Below are positions 1-6,383 of a stretch of DNA of 6,714 bases, one piece after another; position 1 is the stretch's first letter, and every line of letters starts with the position of its first letter. The notes under the pieces are model-generated. The model saw only the letters and a list, made by a program, of their open reading frames with translations, searched no databases and had not been told where the DNA came from. This DNA is from an uncultured Pseudogracilibacillus sp. (GTDB lineage: Bacteria > Bacillota > Bacilli > Bacillales > Amphibacillaceae), in the NCBI GenBank assembly GCA_937960785.1, contig CALGOZ010000112.1, positions 1 to 6,714 of the forward strand, given 5' to 3'. The position numbers and the translations under genes are program-made.

Positions 1-91
1 GTTCGTTCGATATCACTCTTTTTTATTTTAACAAAAATAACTCAAAAGGTGAAGTAATACATTAAATGCTTTTTTAAAATATTATTAATCG

Positions 92-1318
92 TTATTCGTC
101 CGTTTTAATTTGAGACATTGTCGCTTCATAAGAATTCTCCATTCGTTTTTTAAAAGAGTCTTTAATTTCGTCGCTCGTTAGAAATGGTTCGATCGGCAGT
201 ACACGGTATTCTGGTTTCTTCGTCTCAGGATTCTCCTCCTTATAAACCCACGTTGGGATGTAGTCGACAGCTTTTACTTTTGCTTCCTTCGTTGTTAAAT
301 CTTTCTCAATATCAAAGAGTAAGATAATCCCATCTTCCGTATGGGCAAAATCTTTCCCTAGTGTTTCAACTCTTTGATTAGAAATAAAGTTTCCCATTGA
401 ATAAATGACGAATACGTCTTTTTCATTAGTTTTAATCGTATCGGTCGGTTGAATGACGTGAGGATGACTTCCTAGTATTAAATCGACTCCTTTTTCTGCA
501 AGTAAATTTGCATATTTAATCTGTTCTTCACTCGGTTCCCTTTCATATTCTACACCCCAATGGACGAGGGCGATAATTAAATCGGCTTTTTTCTCTTTTG
601 CTTCTTTGATGTCACGATTTATATTTTCCTCTGTAAGAAAGTTGACCATTGTATGTAATTCATCTTCGGGATATTCTCTTCCTGAACTATTCATGACACT
701 AGTGTAAGCAAGAATAGCGATTTTTATATCCTTCTCTTCATGAATTAAAATTCGGGAACGATCTGAATTTATATAAGTGCCGACGCTTTTTACGCCTTTT
801 TCTTCAAGTACTTCCAACGTTCGAAAAAGACCTTCTTTTTTTGTGTCTAAAATATGGTTGTTTGCAGTTGTTACGATATCGACACCGGCGTCTTTAATCG
901 CATCGACGACTTCATCTGGTGAGTTGAATTGCGGATAACCTTTAAAGCCGATTGCTTCGCCACCTAAAGTAGTTTCGAAATTTGCTAATGTTACATCCGC
1001 GTCGCTTAAAATGGGCTTCACATCAGAAAACATAGGTTTAAAATCATAGCGATCTTTTTCTTCATCATAAGCACTTATTAGTTGATCATCGTGAAACATA
1101 AGATCACCAATCGCTGCTAAAAGAAGATTCGACGTCGTTGCTTCTTTTTCTGTAAATTCATCTTCATTCATAACTTCTTCTTTTTTCTCTTCAATATTTG
1201 AATCGTTCTTTGCTGGAGCATTGTATAAAACTGTCATTACAATCGTAATAAGCGAAACAATAAAAATTAATATTGCTGTAATCGCATAGGTCTTCCTATT
1301 ACTTTTTTGCTTTGACAT
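92..1318 (-). CDS. CapA-family membrane-anchored protein (poly-gamma-glutamate capsule type)
   Basis: The 408-residue protein has a basic N-terminus (MSKQKSNRK), one hydrophobic segment at about residues 11-32, and a charged linker to about residue 62. This suggests a membrane anchor with the domain outside the cell. The rest matches the CapA/PGA_cap fold, which is related to calcineurin-like metallophosphatases. Visible motifs are GDLMF (71-75), NFET (113-116), NNH (153-155), HWGVEY (253-258), GSHPHVIQP (283-291) and SMGN (307-310). The Asp, Asn and His residues are the expected metal-ligand pattern. Known relatives, CapA and PgsA/YwtB, take part in poly-gamma-glutamate synthesis or export. 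No capB, capC or capE partner is present, so a capsule role is only inferred and a general envelope role is possible. The ATG start is preceded by AGAGGGA (1335-1329) with a 10-nt gap, inside the 3' end of the upstream carboxypeptidase gene. I see no convincing U-tailed terminator in the 91 bases beyond the stop, only an A/T hairpin near 23-40. Confidence 0.88.
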   Translation of the reverse strand: MSKQKSNRKTYAITAILIFIVSLITIVMTVLYNAPAKNDSNIEEKKEEVMNEDEFTEKEATTSNLLLAAIGDLMFHDDQLISAYDEEKDRYDFKPMFSDVKPILSDADVTLANFETTLGGEAIGFKGYPQFNSPDEVVDAIKDAGVDIVTTANNHILDTKKEGLFRTLEVLEEKGVKSVGTYINSDRSRILIHEEKDIKIAILAYTSVMNSSGREYPEDELHTMVNFLTEENINRDIKEAKEKKADLIIALVHWGVEYEREPSEEQIKYANLLAEKGVDLILGSHPHVIQPTDTIKTNEKDVFVIYSMGNFISNQRVETLGKDFAHTEDGIILLFDIEKDLTTKEAKVKAVDYIPTWVYKEENPETKKPEYRVLPIEPFLTSDEIKDSFKKRMENSYEATMSQIKTDE

Positions 1319-2078
1319 TGTCTAAGTATCCCTCTTTTACTAAAAATTCTTCAAAAGTCAAATCCTCTTTATAAAGTAATGTCGCTACTTCCTTCCCTAA
1401 GTAACGTAAATGCCATGGCTCATAAATATATCCAGTAATATCTTCTTTGTTTTTTGGATAACGGATAATGAAGCCAAACTTATGGGCATTCTCTTTTACC
1501 CAAATTCCTTCCGGTGTTTCTCCGAAATGTTCCGTTAATTCAAATTGCACGGATTCACTCGTAATATCCATGACAAGCCCAGTTTGATGTTCACTATAAC
1601 CGGGCTTAGCACTGTATTTGTTTGCCTCTTCTTCACCATGTCTTTCAGCGTAACTATCAAATAGATGAATCTGGGTATCATAGGAACGAAATCCAGAGCG
1701 AGCAAATAAAAAATGTCCCTCTTCTTCAGCTTTTGCAAACATTTTTGTTAATGCATTAGATGCTTCTTGTCGTAATTGATTAACTTCTGGATTTTCTAAC
1801 ACTGTCGGTACGGAAACAGTCACTAAATCTTCGGGGGTATAGGAATCACTTAACGAATTAAACTTATTCACAAGCACAGTTATGCTATCATCGCTAACAA
1901 TATCGATATCTAATCTTTCTTCTTCTTGTTCTAAGTTATTCTCTTCGTCATTTAATTCTGCACTAATTTCTACCTCTTGATCTCTTTCTATTTCTTTTGT
2001 TGTCATCGACGTTTCATTATTACATGCACTAATAAAAAGTAAAACAAAAACAAAAAGAGTAAAATAAAAATGTCTCAT
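1299..2078 (-). CDS. VanY/LdcB-type M15 peptidoglycan carboxypeptidase, lipoprotein
   Basis: The 259-residue protein starts with a lipoprotein signal peptide: a hydrophobic stretch at residues 4-17 ending in the lipobox ISAC, with the lipidated cysteine at position 19. An acidic, probably disordered linker (about 26-65) follows, then the M15B peptidase domain. Diagnostic motifs are SGFRSYDTQ (128-136), SEHQTGLVMD (162-171, zinc ligands His164 and Asp171) and EPWHLRYLG (220-228, catalytic Glu220 and zinc ligand His223). All zinc and catalytic residues are present, so it should be active. Family members trim D-Ala from stem peptides as D,D- or L,D-carboxypeptidases (VanY, LdcB/DacB, B. subtilis YodJ). 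Sequence alone does not decide which specificity applies. A vancomycin-resistance role is not implied, because no vanH/A/X genes are seen. The ATG start has GGGGGA (2092-2087) 8 nt upstream. The last 20 bases overlap the capA-like gene, so the two are probably co-transcribed and translationally coupled. Confidence 0.92.
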   Translation of the reverse strand: MRHFYFTLFVFVLLFISACNNETSMTTKEIERDQEVEISAELNDEENNLEQEEERLDIDIVSDDSITVLVNKFNSLSDSYTPEDLVTVSVPTVLENPEVNQLRQEASNALTKMFAKAEEEGHFLFARSGFRSYDTQIHLFDSYAERHGEEEANKYSAKPGYSEHQTGLVMDITSESVQFELTEHFGETPEGIWVKENAHKFGFIIRYPKNKEDITGYIYEPWHLRYLGKEVATLLYKEDLTFEEFLVKEGYLDNVKAKK

Positions 2079-2112
2079 AAATATTGTCCCCCGTCTTATC
2101 TTGAAGAATATA

Positions 2113-2118
2113 ATTATA
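2113..2118 (-). promoter_or_regulatory. Possible -10 element for the carboxypeptidase-capA operon
   Basis: On the minus strand this reads TATAAT, a perfect sigma-A -10 hexamer, 34 bases upstream of the carboxypeptidase start codon. No good -35 hexamer sits 16-18 bp further upstream. The surroundings are so AT-rich that the match could be chance. Confidence 0.3.
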
Positions 2119-2245
2119 AAAAAATGATAACATATTAAACTTAACGATACATTAAAAATGAAAATAGCTCCTAATTCTCTTTTATAAATAATTAGTGTCA
2201 GCGAATTTTTTAAAGTGAAAATTACCTTTATCTAAGGAAAAACTC

Positions 2246-2274
2246 TTGCAGAAAGATAAAAAATAGATTAATCT
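2246..2274 (+). promoter_or_regulatory. Candidate sigma-A promoter of fabH-fabF
   Basis: TTGCAG (2246-2251) matches the -35 consensus TTGACA at four of six positions. It is separated by exactly 17 bp from TAATCT (2269-2274), a weak -10 matching TATAAT at three positions. Transcription would start near 2281, leaving a leader of about 65 nt before fabH. The -10 lies within a perfect 10-bp palindrome, AGATTAATCT (2265-2274). An alternative -10, CATAAT (2286-2291), has no good -35. Confidence 0.4.
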
Positions 2275-2290
2275 TATAACCAAGTCATAA
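2274..2290 (+). promoter_or_regulatory. Candidate FapR operator over the fabH transcription start
   Basis: TTATAACCAAGTCATAA is an imperfect inverted repeat (outer TTAT/ATAA, inner AC/GT). As I recall it, the FapR operator in Bacillus is a palindrome of about 17 bp of the form TTAGTACCtgaTACTAA. The match here is about 10 of 17, including the ACC core and both outer ends. It overlaps the inferred transcription start, where a repressor would work. In B. subtilis the fabHA-fabF operon belongs to the FapR regulon, in which malonyl-CoA relieves repression. The site assignment is inference. A weaker similarity (TTACCTTTATCTAA, 2222-2235) lies upstream of the -35. Confidence 0.38.
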
Positions 2291-2345
2291 TATAAGCTGT
2301 TAATGTTGCTAGATAGCTTTTTATTAAATAAAAGGAGATGGCAAT

Positions 2346-3284
2346 ATGGGAGTAGGAGTATTAGGAGTAGGTCATTACTTACCAGAACAAGTTACGACAA
2401 ATAAAGACTTTGAAAAAACATTAGATACATCTGATGAATGGATTCGAACACGTACTGGGATTGAAGAACGTCGTTTTGCTCGCGACGATGAAGATACGTC
2501 ACATATGGCTTATGAAGCAGCTACTAGAGCATTAGCTGATGCAAATATATCAGCAGAAGAAATTGACTTAATTCTAGTAGCAACGGTTACGCCGGACACA
2601 CCGTTTCCGTCGGTTTCAGCTATGTTACAAGAGCGTTTAGGCGCAAAGAAAGCTGCTGCGATGGATCTCGGTGCAGCTTGTGCCGGGTTTATGTATGCGA
2701 TGATAACTGCACAACAATTTATCGAAACCGGTGCTTATGAACACATTTTAATCGTTGGAGCAGATAAGTTATCAAAAATTATCGATTTCGAAGACCGGAA
2801 TACAGCCGTTTTATTAAGTGACGGTGCGGGAGCAGCTATAATGGGCAAAGTATCTGAGGGAAAAGGAATTTTATCCTTTGAACTAGGTGCTGATGGTTCC
2901 GGTGGAAAAGAATTGTATCAAAACGAAGAAGGATTTATTCATATGAATGGTAGAGAAGTCTTTAAATTTGCAGTTCGCCAAATGCCACAATCGACGATCA
3001 ATGTTGTGGAAAAAGCAGGGTTGAATAAAGAAGACGTCGACTACCTTATCCCTCACCAAGCAAATATTCGCATTATGGAAGCAGCGCGTCAACGAATCGG
3101 GATTAGTGAAGATAAAATGGCAAAAACAGTTCATAAATACGGCAATAACTCAGCAGCTTCGATACCAATTGCGTTATCTGAATCGGTCCAAGAAGGAAAA
3201 ATTAACGACGATGACGTTATTGTACTCGTCGGTTTTGGTGGGGGTCTCACCTGGGGTGCCGTCGCTTTACGTTGGGGAAAATAA
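2346..3284 (+). CDS. fabH: Beta-ketoacyl-ACP synthase III (FabH)
   Basis: This cytoplasmic enzyme starts type II fatty acid synthesis by condensing an acyl-CoA primer with malonyl-ACP. In bacilli the primers are typically branched (isobutyryl-, isovaleryl- or 2-methylbutyryl-CoA), which leads to iso and anteiso membrane lipids. The 312 residues match the usual FabH length with no gap. The catalytic triad is complete: Cys112 in AACAGFMY, His237 in IPHQANIRI and Asn267 in KYGNNSAAS. Other family signatures are SDEWIRTRTGIEERR near residues 29-43, NGREVFKFAVRQM (201-213) and the C-terminal GFGGGLTWGA (296-305). It resembles B. subtilis FabHA as I remember that protein. The ATG has AAAGGAG (2331-2337) 8 nt upstream. 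It is the first gene of a probable operon with fabF, 80 bp downstream, and FapR control is likely by analogy. A second fabH paralogue, as in B. subtilis, would lie outside this window. Confidence 0.97.
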   Translation: MGVGVLGVGHYLPEQVTTNKDFEKTLDTSDEWIRTRTGIEERRFARDDEDTSHMAYEAATRALADANISAEEIDLILVATVTPDTPFPSVSAMLQERLGAKKAAAMDLGAACAGFMYAMITAQQFIETGAYEHILIVGADKLSKIIDFEDRNTAVLLSDGAGAAIMGKVSEGKGILSFELGADGSGGKELYQNEEGFIHMNGREVFKFAVRQMPQSTINVVEKAGLNKEDVDYLIPHQANIRIMEAARQRIGISEDKMAKTVHKYGNNSAASIPIALSESVQEGKINDDDVIVLVGFGGGLTWGAVALRWGK

Positions 3285-3286
3285 AT

Positions 3287-3316
3287 AGGACAAAATAAAG
3301 TTAGGTATGTTATGAT
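3287..3316 (+). promoter_or_regulatory. Possible internal promoter before fabF
   Basis: In the 80-bp gap between fabH and fabF, AGGACA (3287-3292, four of six to TTGACA) lies 18 bp before TATGAT (3311-3316). TATGAT matches the -10 consensus at five of six positions and is preceded by TGt (3308-3310), an extended -10. This could give fabF some transcription independent of fabH. There is no terminator hairpin in this gap, so readthrough from fabH is also expected. Confidence 0.33.
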
Positions 3317-3364
3317 AATTTTGTAAAAACGTTCAATTTGCTTTTCATTTAGGAGGCGAAAAGG

Positions 3365-4606
3365 ATGAGAAAACATCGAGTCGTCGTTACTGGAATCGGT
3401 GCGGTTACACCGTTAGGAAACGATGCAAAAACATCTTGGCAACAAGTTGTAGAAAATAAATCAGGAATCGATGTTATAACTAAAGTAGATAAAGACCAAT
3501 TTCCTGTAAAGGTAGCTGGTGAAGTAAAAGATTTCAATCCGACTGATCATATTGAAAGACGAGAAGCCCGTCGGATGGATTTATTTACCCAATATGCGGT
3601 CGCTGCTGCAAAGATGGCAGTAGAAGATGCGAATTTAACAATTGATGAATCAAACGCTGATCGAGTTGGAGTTTGGATAGGTAGCGGAATCGGTGGAATG
3701 GATACATATGAAGAGCAGACTCGTCGTTTTATCGATAAAGGATATCGCCGAGTAAGTCCATTTTTTGTACCGATGTTGATTCCAGATATGGCAGCCGGTC
3801 AAGTCTCGATTCAATTAGGAGCAAAAGGGATTAATTCTTGTACGGTTACTGCTTGTGCATCTGGTGCAAATTCAATCGGTGATGCTTTTAAAGCCGTTCA
3901 GCGGGGTGATGCTGATTATATGATTACCGGTGGAACTGAATCACCAATTACAAATATGGCCTTTGCTGGTTTTTCGGCAATGAAAGCTTTATCCCTCAAT
4001 GAAGATCCAAATACGGCAAGCCGTCCATTCGATAAAAATCGTGACGGTTTTGTCATGGGAGAAGGAGCTGGAATTATCGTAATCGAATCCTTAGAAAAGG
4101 CCTTAGAGCGTGGCGCACATATTTATGCGGAAATTGTCGGTTACGGTGCAACAGGTGATGCTTTCCATATAACAGCACCAGCAGAAAATGGTGAAGGTGC
4201 AGCTCGATCGATGCAAATGGCACTTGATGATGCAAAGATTGCGCCTTCAGAGGTTGATTATATAAATGCCCACGGAACAAGTACTGAATTGAATGATAAG
4301 TATGAAACAGCAGCAATTAAGACTGTCTTTGGTGATCATGCCTATGAATTAGCAGTATCATCGACTAAATCAATGACGGGCCATTTGCTCGGAGCAGCGG
4401 GTGGAGTCGAGGCAATTTTTTCAATTATGTCAATTCATGATAGTCTGATACCGGCAACGTTAAATTACGAAACTCCTGACGAAGAGTGTGACCTCGACTA
4501 CGTTCCTAATGAGTCTCGTAAGCAAACAGTAAACGTTGTAATGAGCAACTCTTTAGGCTTTGGTGGCCATAATGCTACATTATTATTTAAGAAATATGAA
4601 AATTAA
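3365..4606 (+). CDS. fabF: Beta-ketoacyl-ACP synthase II (FabF)
   Basis: This cytoplasmic condensing enzyme elongates acyl-ACP with malonyl-ACP in type II fatty acid synthesis. It is the main elongation synthase in bacilli and the classical target of cerulenin. At 413 residues it is full length. The Cys-His-His catalytic set is intact: Cys164 in TACASGANS, His303 in NAHGTST, and His340 in KSMTGHLLGAAG with the conserved Lys335. Further KAS II signatures are RVVVTGIGAVTPLG (5-18), RPFDKNRDGFVMGEGAG (220-236) and the C-terminal SNSLGFGGHNA (394-404). The start is well supported: AGGAGG (3351-3356) sits 8 nt before the ATG. It follows fabH and is closed by a strong hairpin terminator, so fabH-fabF form a compact unit that starts and extends acyl chains. 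Confidence 0.98.
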   Translation: MRKHRVVVTGIGAVTPLGNDAKTSWQQVVENKSGIDVITKVDKDQFPVKVAGEVKDFNPTDHIERREARRMDLFTQYAVAAAKMAVEDANLTIDESNADRVGVWIGSGIGGMDTYEEQTRRFIDKGYRRVSPFFVPMLIPDMAAGQVSIQLGAKGINSCTVTACASGANSIGDAFKAVQRGDADYMITGGTESPITNMAFAGFSAMKALSLNEDPNTASRPFDKNRDGFVMGEGAGIIVIESLEKALERGAHIYAEIVGYGATGDAFHITAPAENGEGAARSMQMALDDAKIAPSEVDYINAHGTSTELNDKYETAAIKTVFGDHAYELAVSSTKSMTGHLLGAAGGVEAIFSIMSIHDSLIPATLNYETPDEECDLDYVPNESRKQTVNVVMSNSLGFGGHNATLLFKKYEN

Positions 4607-4634
4607 TAGATAAGGATAAAATGTTTTAATAAAG

Positions 4635-4672
4635 AAAGAGACGTTAGTAAATTTACTGACGTCTCTTTTCTT
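4635..4672 (+). terminator. Rho-independent terminator of fabH-fabF
   Basis: The arms AAAGAGACGTTAGTAAA (4635-4651) and TTTACTGACGTCTCTTT (4652-4668) are complementary over 17 positions, with a single T-G (U-G wobble) pair at 4645/4658. The run TTTT followed by CTTATTTT supplies the U tract. It begins 28 bases after the fabF stop. The stem is almost symmetrical, but the A side offers no U tract, so the plus strand is favoured. Confidence 0.92.
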
Positions 4673-4757
4673 ATTTTGATGAATATGCAGTAATTCACAT
4701 ATCGATTATAGCTTGTACATATACTGAAATGACAAAAGGTAAAAGGAGGGAGAAGCG

Positions 4758-4970
4758 ATTGGCAATATTCTTCTGTTTTTAGTTGGTTTTGGACTGGCTG
4801 TTGCCGGAGGTGTGACGATTATTATGTATATGAACTTTTTACCCGCCGGAATCTCCTGGTATGAATACTTTACTTATATTAAAACGAGAATCGAATGTTA
4901 TTTTCTCCCTATCGGACTAATTATGGTTTTCATTGCAGTTTACCGAATCGATAAAACAATTCATTCATAA
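4758..4970 (+). CDS. Small two-helix membrane protein, apparent ATT start
   Basis: A 70-codon open frame reads (M/I)GNILLFLVGFGLAVAGG... and ends ...YRIDKTIHS. It has two hydrophobic segments, at about residues 3-27 and 46-62, separated by a polar, aromatic loop (SWYEYFTYIKTRIE). This predicts a small inner-membrane hairpin protein. The reading frame is bounded by a TAA stop at 4740-4742 and contains no ATG, GTG or TTG between that stop and codon 19. Yet a near-perfect ribosome binding site, AAAAGGAGGG (4741-4750), sits 7 nt before an ATT codon at 4758. The TTG at 4759 is in another frame and stops after seven codons. The internal GTG (codon 19) and ATGs (codons 23 and 25) would delete the first helix and lack a Shine-Dalgarno. 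ATT initiation is therefore the best reading. The function is unknown and I do not recognise a named family. It lies between the fabF terminator and the yjbA-like gene, 77 bp before the latter, and is probably co-transcribed with it. Confidence 0.72.
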   Translation: MGNILLFLVGFGLAVAGGVTIIMYMNFLPAGISWYEYFTYIKTRIECYFLPIGLIMVFIAVYRIDKTIHS

Positions 4971-5047
4971 AATCTACCCTGATTCGAATAATATTTTCCT
5001 AAATGGTCATAATGAAGGACAAATAGAAAGTTAAGTGAGGGGAAAAG

Positions 5048-5821
5048 ATGCATTATTTATATGATATTTGGGTGAATTGGTTCGAAGGTGAGGAGAAGGG
5101 ATATAACGTTCATCATTACCATGAATGGCGTAAGGACGATTCGATCGAAATGCTCGATCAAATTCCTGTATTATACATAACGAGTTCCTTATTTCATTAC
5201 ATAGAAAATAGTCTACAACCTCTTCCGAAATCGTTACTTCAATCTATTTATAAAAAGTCTTACGTACGTAAAGGTTACGGACGACGTGTAATGAAATATG
5301 CCTGCATCGTCACAGATGGTAAGGATGTATTAGCTTTTGATACGCTTGGTTACGATAAGCCCTTACGTAAAAGTCGTTTAATACCTCGACAAGAGTCACA
5401 AATTTATAAAATTTATACAAAACTTAAAAGACGAAACGATTCACTACCAAATAGTAAAGCTACTAAAGAACAAGGTGGTATTTGGAACTTTGAAGAAAAG
5501 TATATTTACGGATTGACTCGGAGGGAAAGGACACTTAAAAAACTATTATTCGTTTGTTTAAATCAATTAAAACGGATTGAAAATAAGGATGAAATGAGTT
5601 ACTGGCTATCCGAATGGAAAGGTACGAATATATTATTATACAACGAAGTTTTATCTCTTGAGACGATGTGGTACCAATTATACGATGAGATGTTAGTAGG
5701 ATGGTCGAAAGCCCACGAACGATTTTTAAATCAAATCGTGCAAAAATATCCAATTATAAAAGAAGAGTGGAAAAAAGAACAGAAAGACTATGTAAACAAA
5801 GAAAATCAAAAAAAGCCATAA
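5048..5821 (+). CDS. yjbA: YjbA-like protein (UPF0736/DUF3603), function unknown
   Basis: The 257-residue protein is soluble and cytoplasmic-looking, with no signal peptide or membrane segment. The N-terminus (YDIWVNWFEGEEKGYNVHHYHEWRKDD) and the internal IRKSRLIPRQE-like segment (here LRKSRLIPRQE, about 126-136) recall the Bacillus YjbA family. The later GLTRRERTLKKLLF segment (about 155-168) and the WSKAHE motif near the C-terminus also fit. No catalytic motif is recognisable. The protein is rich in Arg, Lys and aromatic residues, and its tail is Lys/Glu-rich. The ATG follows AGTGAGGGG (5034-5042) with a short 5-nt gap. In B. subtilis, yjbA also lies downstream of fabF, separated by yjaZ and the app transport genes, and is followed by trpS. 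Here those intervening genes are absent and no trpS is reached before the window ends. CATAAT (5008-5013) could be a -10 element but lacks a good -35. Family assignment comes from recalled similarity. Confidence 0.82.
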   Translation: MHYLYDIWVNWFEGEEKGYNVHHYHEWRKDDSIEMLDQIPVLYITSSLFHYIENSLQPLPKSLLQSIYKKSYVRKGYGRRVMKYACIVTDGKDVLAFDTLGYDKPLRKSRLIPRQESQIYKIYTKLKRRNDSLPNSKATKEQGGIWNFEEKYIYGLTRRERTLKKLLFVCLNQLKRIENKDEMSYWLSEWKGTNILLYNEVLSLETMWYQLYDEMLVGWSKAHERFLNQIVQKYPIIKEEWKKEQKDYVNKENQKKP

Positions 5822-5826
5822 TAAAT

Positions 5827-5855
5827 AATGTCGGTATATACCGGCATTTAATTTT
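5827..5855 (+). terminator. Hairpin terminator after the yjbA-like gene
   Basis: AATGTCGGT (5827-5835) pairs with ACCGGCATT (5840-5848) over nine positions including one U-G wobble, closing an ATAT loop. It starts 5 bases after the stop codon. The following TAATTTT is a weak U tract, so termination may be partial. Confidence 0.7.
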
Positions 5856-5974
5856 GGATTAAATTTCTTTATTTTATGAATAAATATAAAGCCGAATTGG
5901 CACCTTATTTAACTTTCTAAATATATAGTGAAGCTTGTCATATTAGAAAATAAAGATTATCGATTTGTACTACA

Positions 5975-6036
5975 CTGGACTCTTTCTCACACACGAAAAT
6001 AAGTTTTTAACAATTTTAAGTGTGCATGAAGTCCAG
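5975..6036. repeat. Imperfect 62-bp inverted repeat
   Basis: The ends CTGGACT (5975-5981) and AGTCCAG (6030-6036) are exact reverse complements. Inside them, CACAC (near 5990-5994) pairs with GTGTG (near 6020-6024) after a few unpaired bases. The middle is AT-rich and there is no U tract after the right arm, so it is not a normal terminator. It could be a small transposon remnant, a MITE-like element or an RNA hairpin. Confidence 0.5.
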
Positions 6037-6100
6037 ATTTATAAGCTTTCTAAGCTTCTCCCTTTTTTCTATACAATATGAATAAACTTTCTACAGTTAT

Positions 6101-6139
6101 ATGGGAACGCTTGATTATTTTAAGCTTGAGTGTACCCAT
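6101..6139 (+). other. GU-wobble hairpin, possible structured RNA
   Basis: ATGGG (6101-6105) pairs with CCCAT (6135-6139). After one A-A mismatch, ACGCTTGA (6107-6114) pairs with TTGAGTGT (6126-6133) over eight positions, three of which are G-U wobbles. The loop is 11 nt. On the other strand these wobbles become A-C mismatches, so if functional it acts as plus-strand RNA. Confidence 0.35.
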
Positions 6140-6273
6140 GTTCGTGCCTACATAGGAGGGATTAGATAATTATAAATAAAAACTTTCCTATATAAGTACA
6201 AAGATAAGGTGCAAATTAATTTTATGTAAAAAACTGCCTTCATTTTCTGAGCCAAAAATTTCACTAAAATAAA

Positions 6274-6294
6274 AAGGTGGTTGGAGAACCCCCT
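6274..6294 (+). other. Short hairpin just upstream of the orphan terminator
   Basis: AAGGTGGTT pairs with AACCCCCTT around a GGAG loop, with a single T-C mismatch. It lies about 10 bases before the strong terminator at 6304 and could be part of the same structured transcript. Confidence 0.3.
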
Positions 6295-6303
6295 TAAATA
6301 AAT

Positions 6304-6353
6304 GGATGGACTGAGAGTTTCTATAATATAGAAACTCAGCCCATCCTTTTTTA
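6304..6353 (+). terminator. Strong orphan rho-independent terminator
   Basis: GGATGG (6304-6309) pairs with CCATCC (6341-6346), CTGAG with CTCAG, and TTTCTATA (6318-6325) with TATAGAAA (6327-6334). There is one A-C mismatch and a two-base bulge. The roughly 19-bp stem is followed by TTTTTTATT. It lies 483 bases beyond the yjbA-like stop with no gene immediately upstream on the plus strand. It may end a small RNA or readthrough from the weak terminator at 5827. On the minus strand the following tract (ATTTATTT) is poorer. Confidence 0.85.
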
Positions 6354-6383
6354 TTCGGAAATTATTTGTAGTTATTATGGCGA

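Noticed and set aside
23..40. Terminator for the capA-like gene
   Set aside because: TTATTTT/AAAATAA is an all-A/T stem, and on the minus strand it is followed by A residues rather than a U tract.
1299..2078. Vancomycin resistance locus
   Set aside because: The VanY-like domain belongs to a widespread housekeeping M15 family; no vanR, vanS, vanH, vanA or vanX gene is nearby.
2294..2319. Hairpin AAGCT/AGCTT with T-run before fabH (possible attenuator)
   Set aside because: Only five base pairs with a 16-base loop, too unstable to act as a terminator.
2883..3134. Minus-strand open frame inside fabH (and similar frames inside fabF, yjbA and the carboxypeptidase gene)
   Set aside because: These frames lie entirely or mostly within well-supported genes, have no ribosome binding site of note and show no protein-family features.
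6274..6352. T-box riboswitch (expected before trpS, which often follows yjbA)
   Set aside because: The segment AAGGTGGTT followed by a terminator is superficially suggestive, but the conserved T-box AGGGTGGNACCGCG core is absent. No Stem I specifier structure is visible and no tRNA synthetase gene follows.
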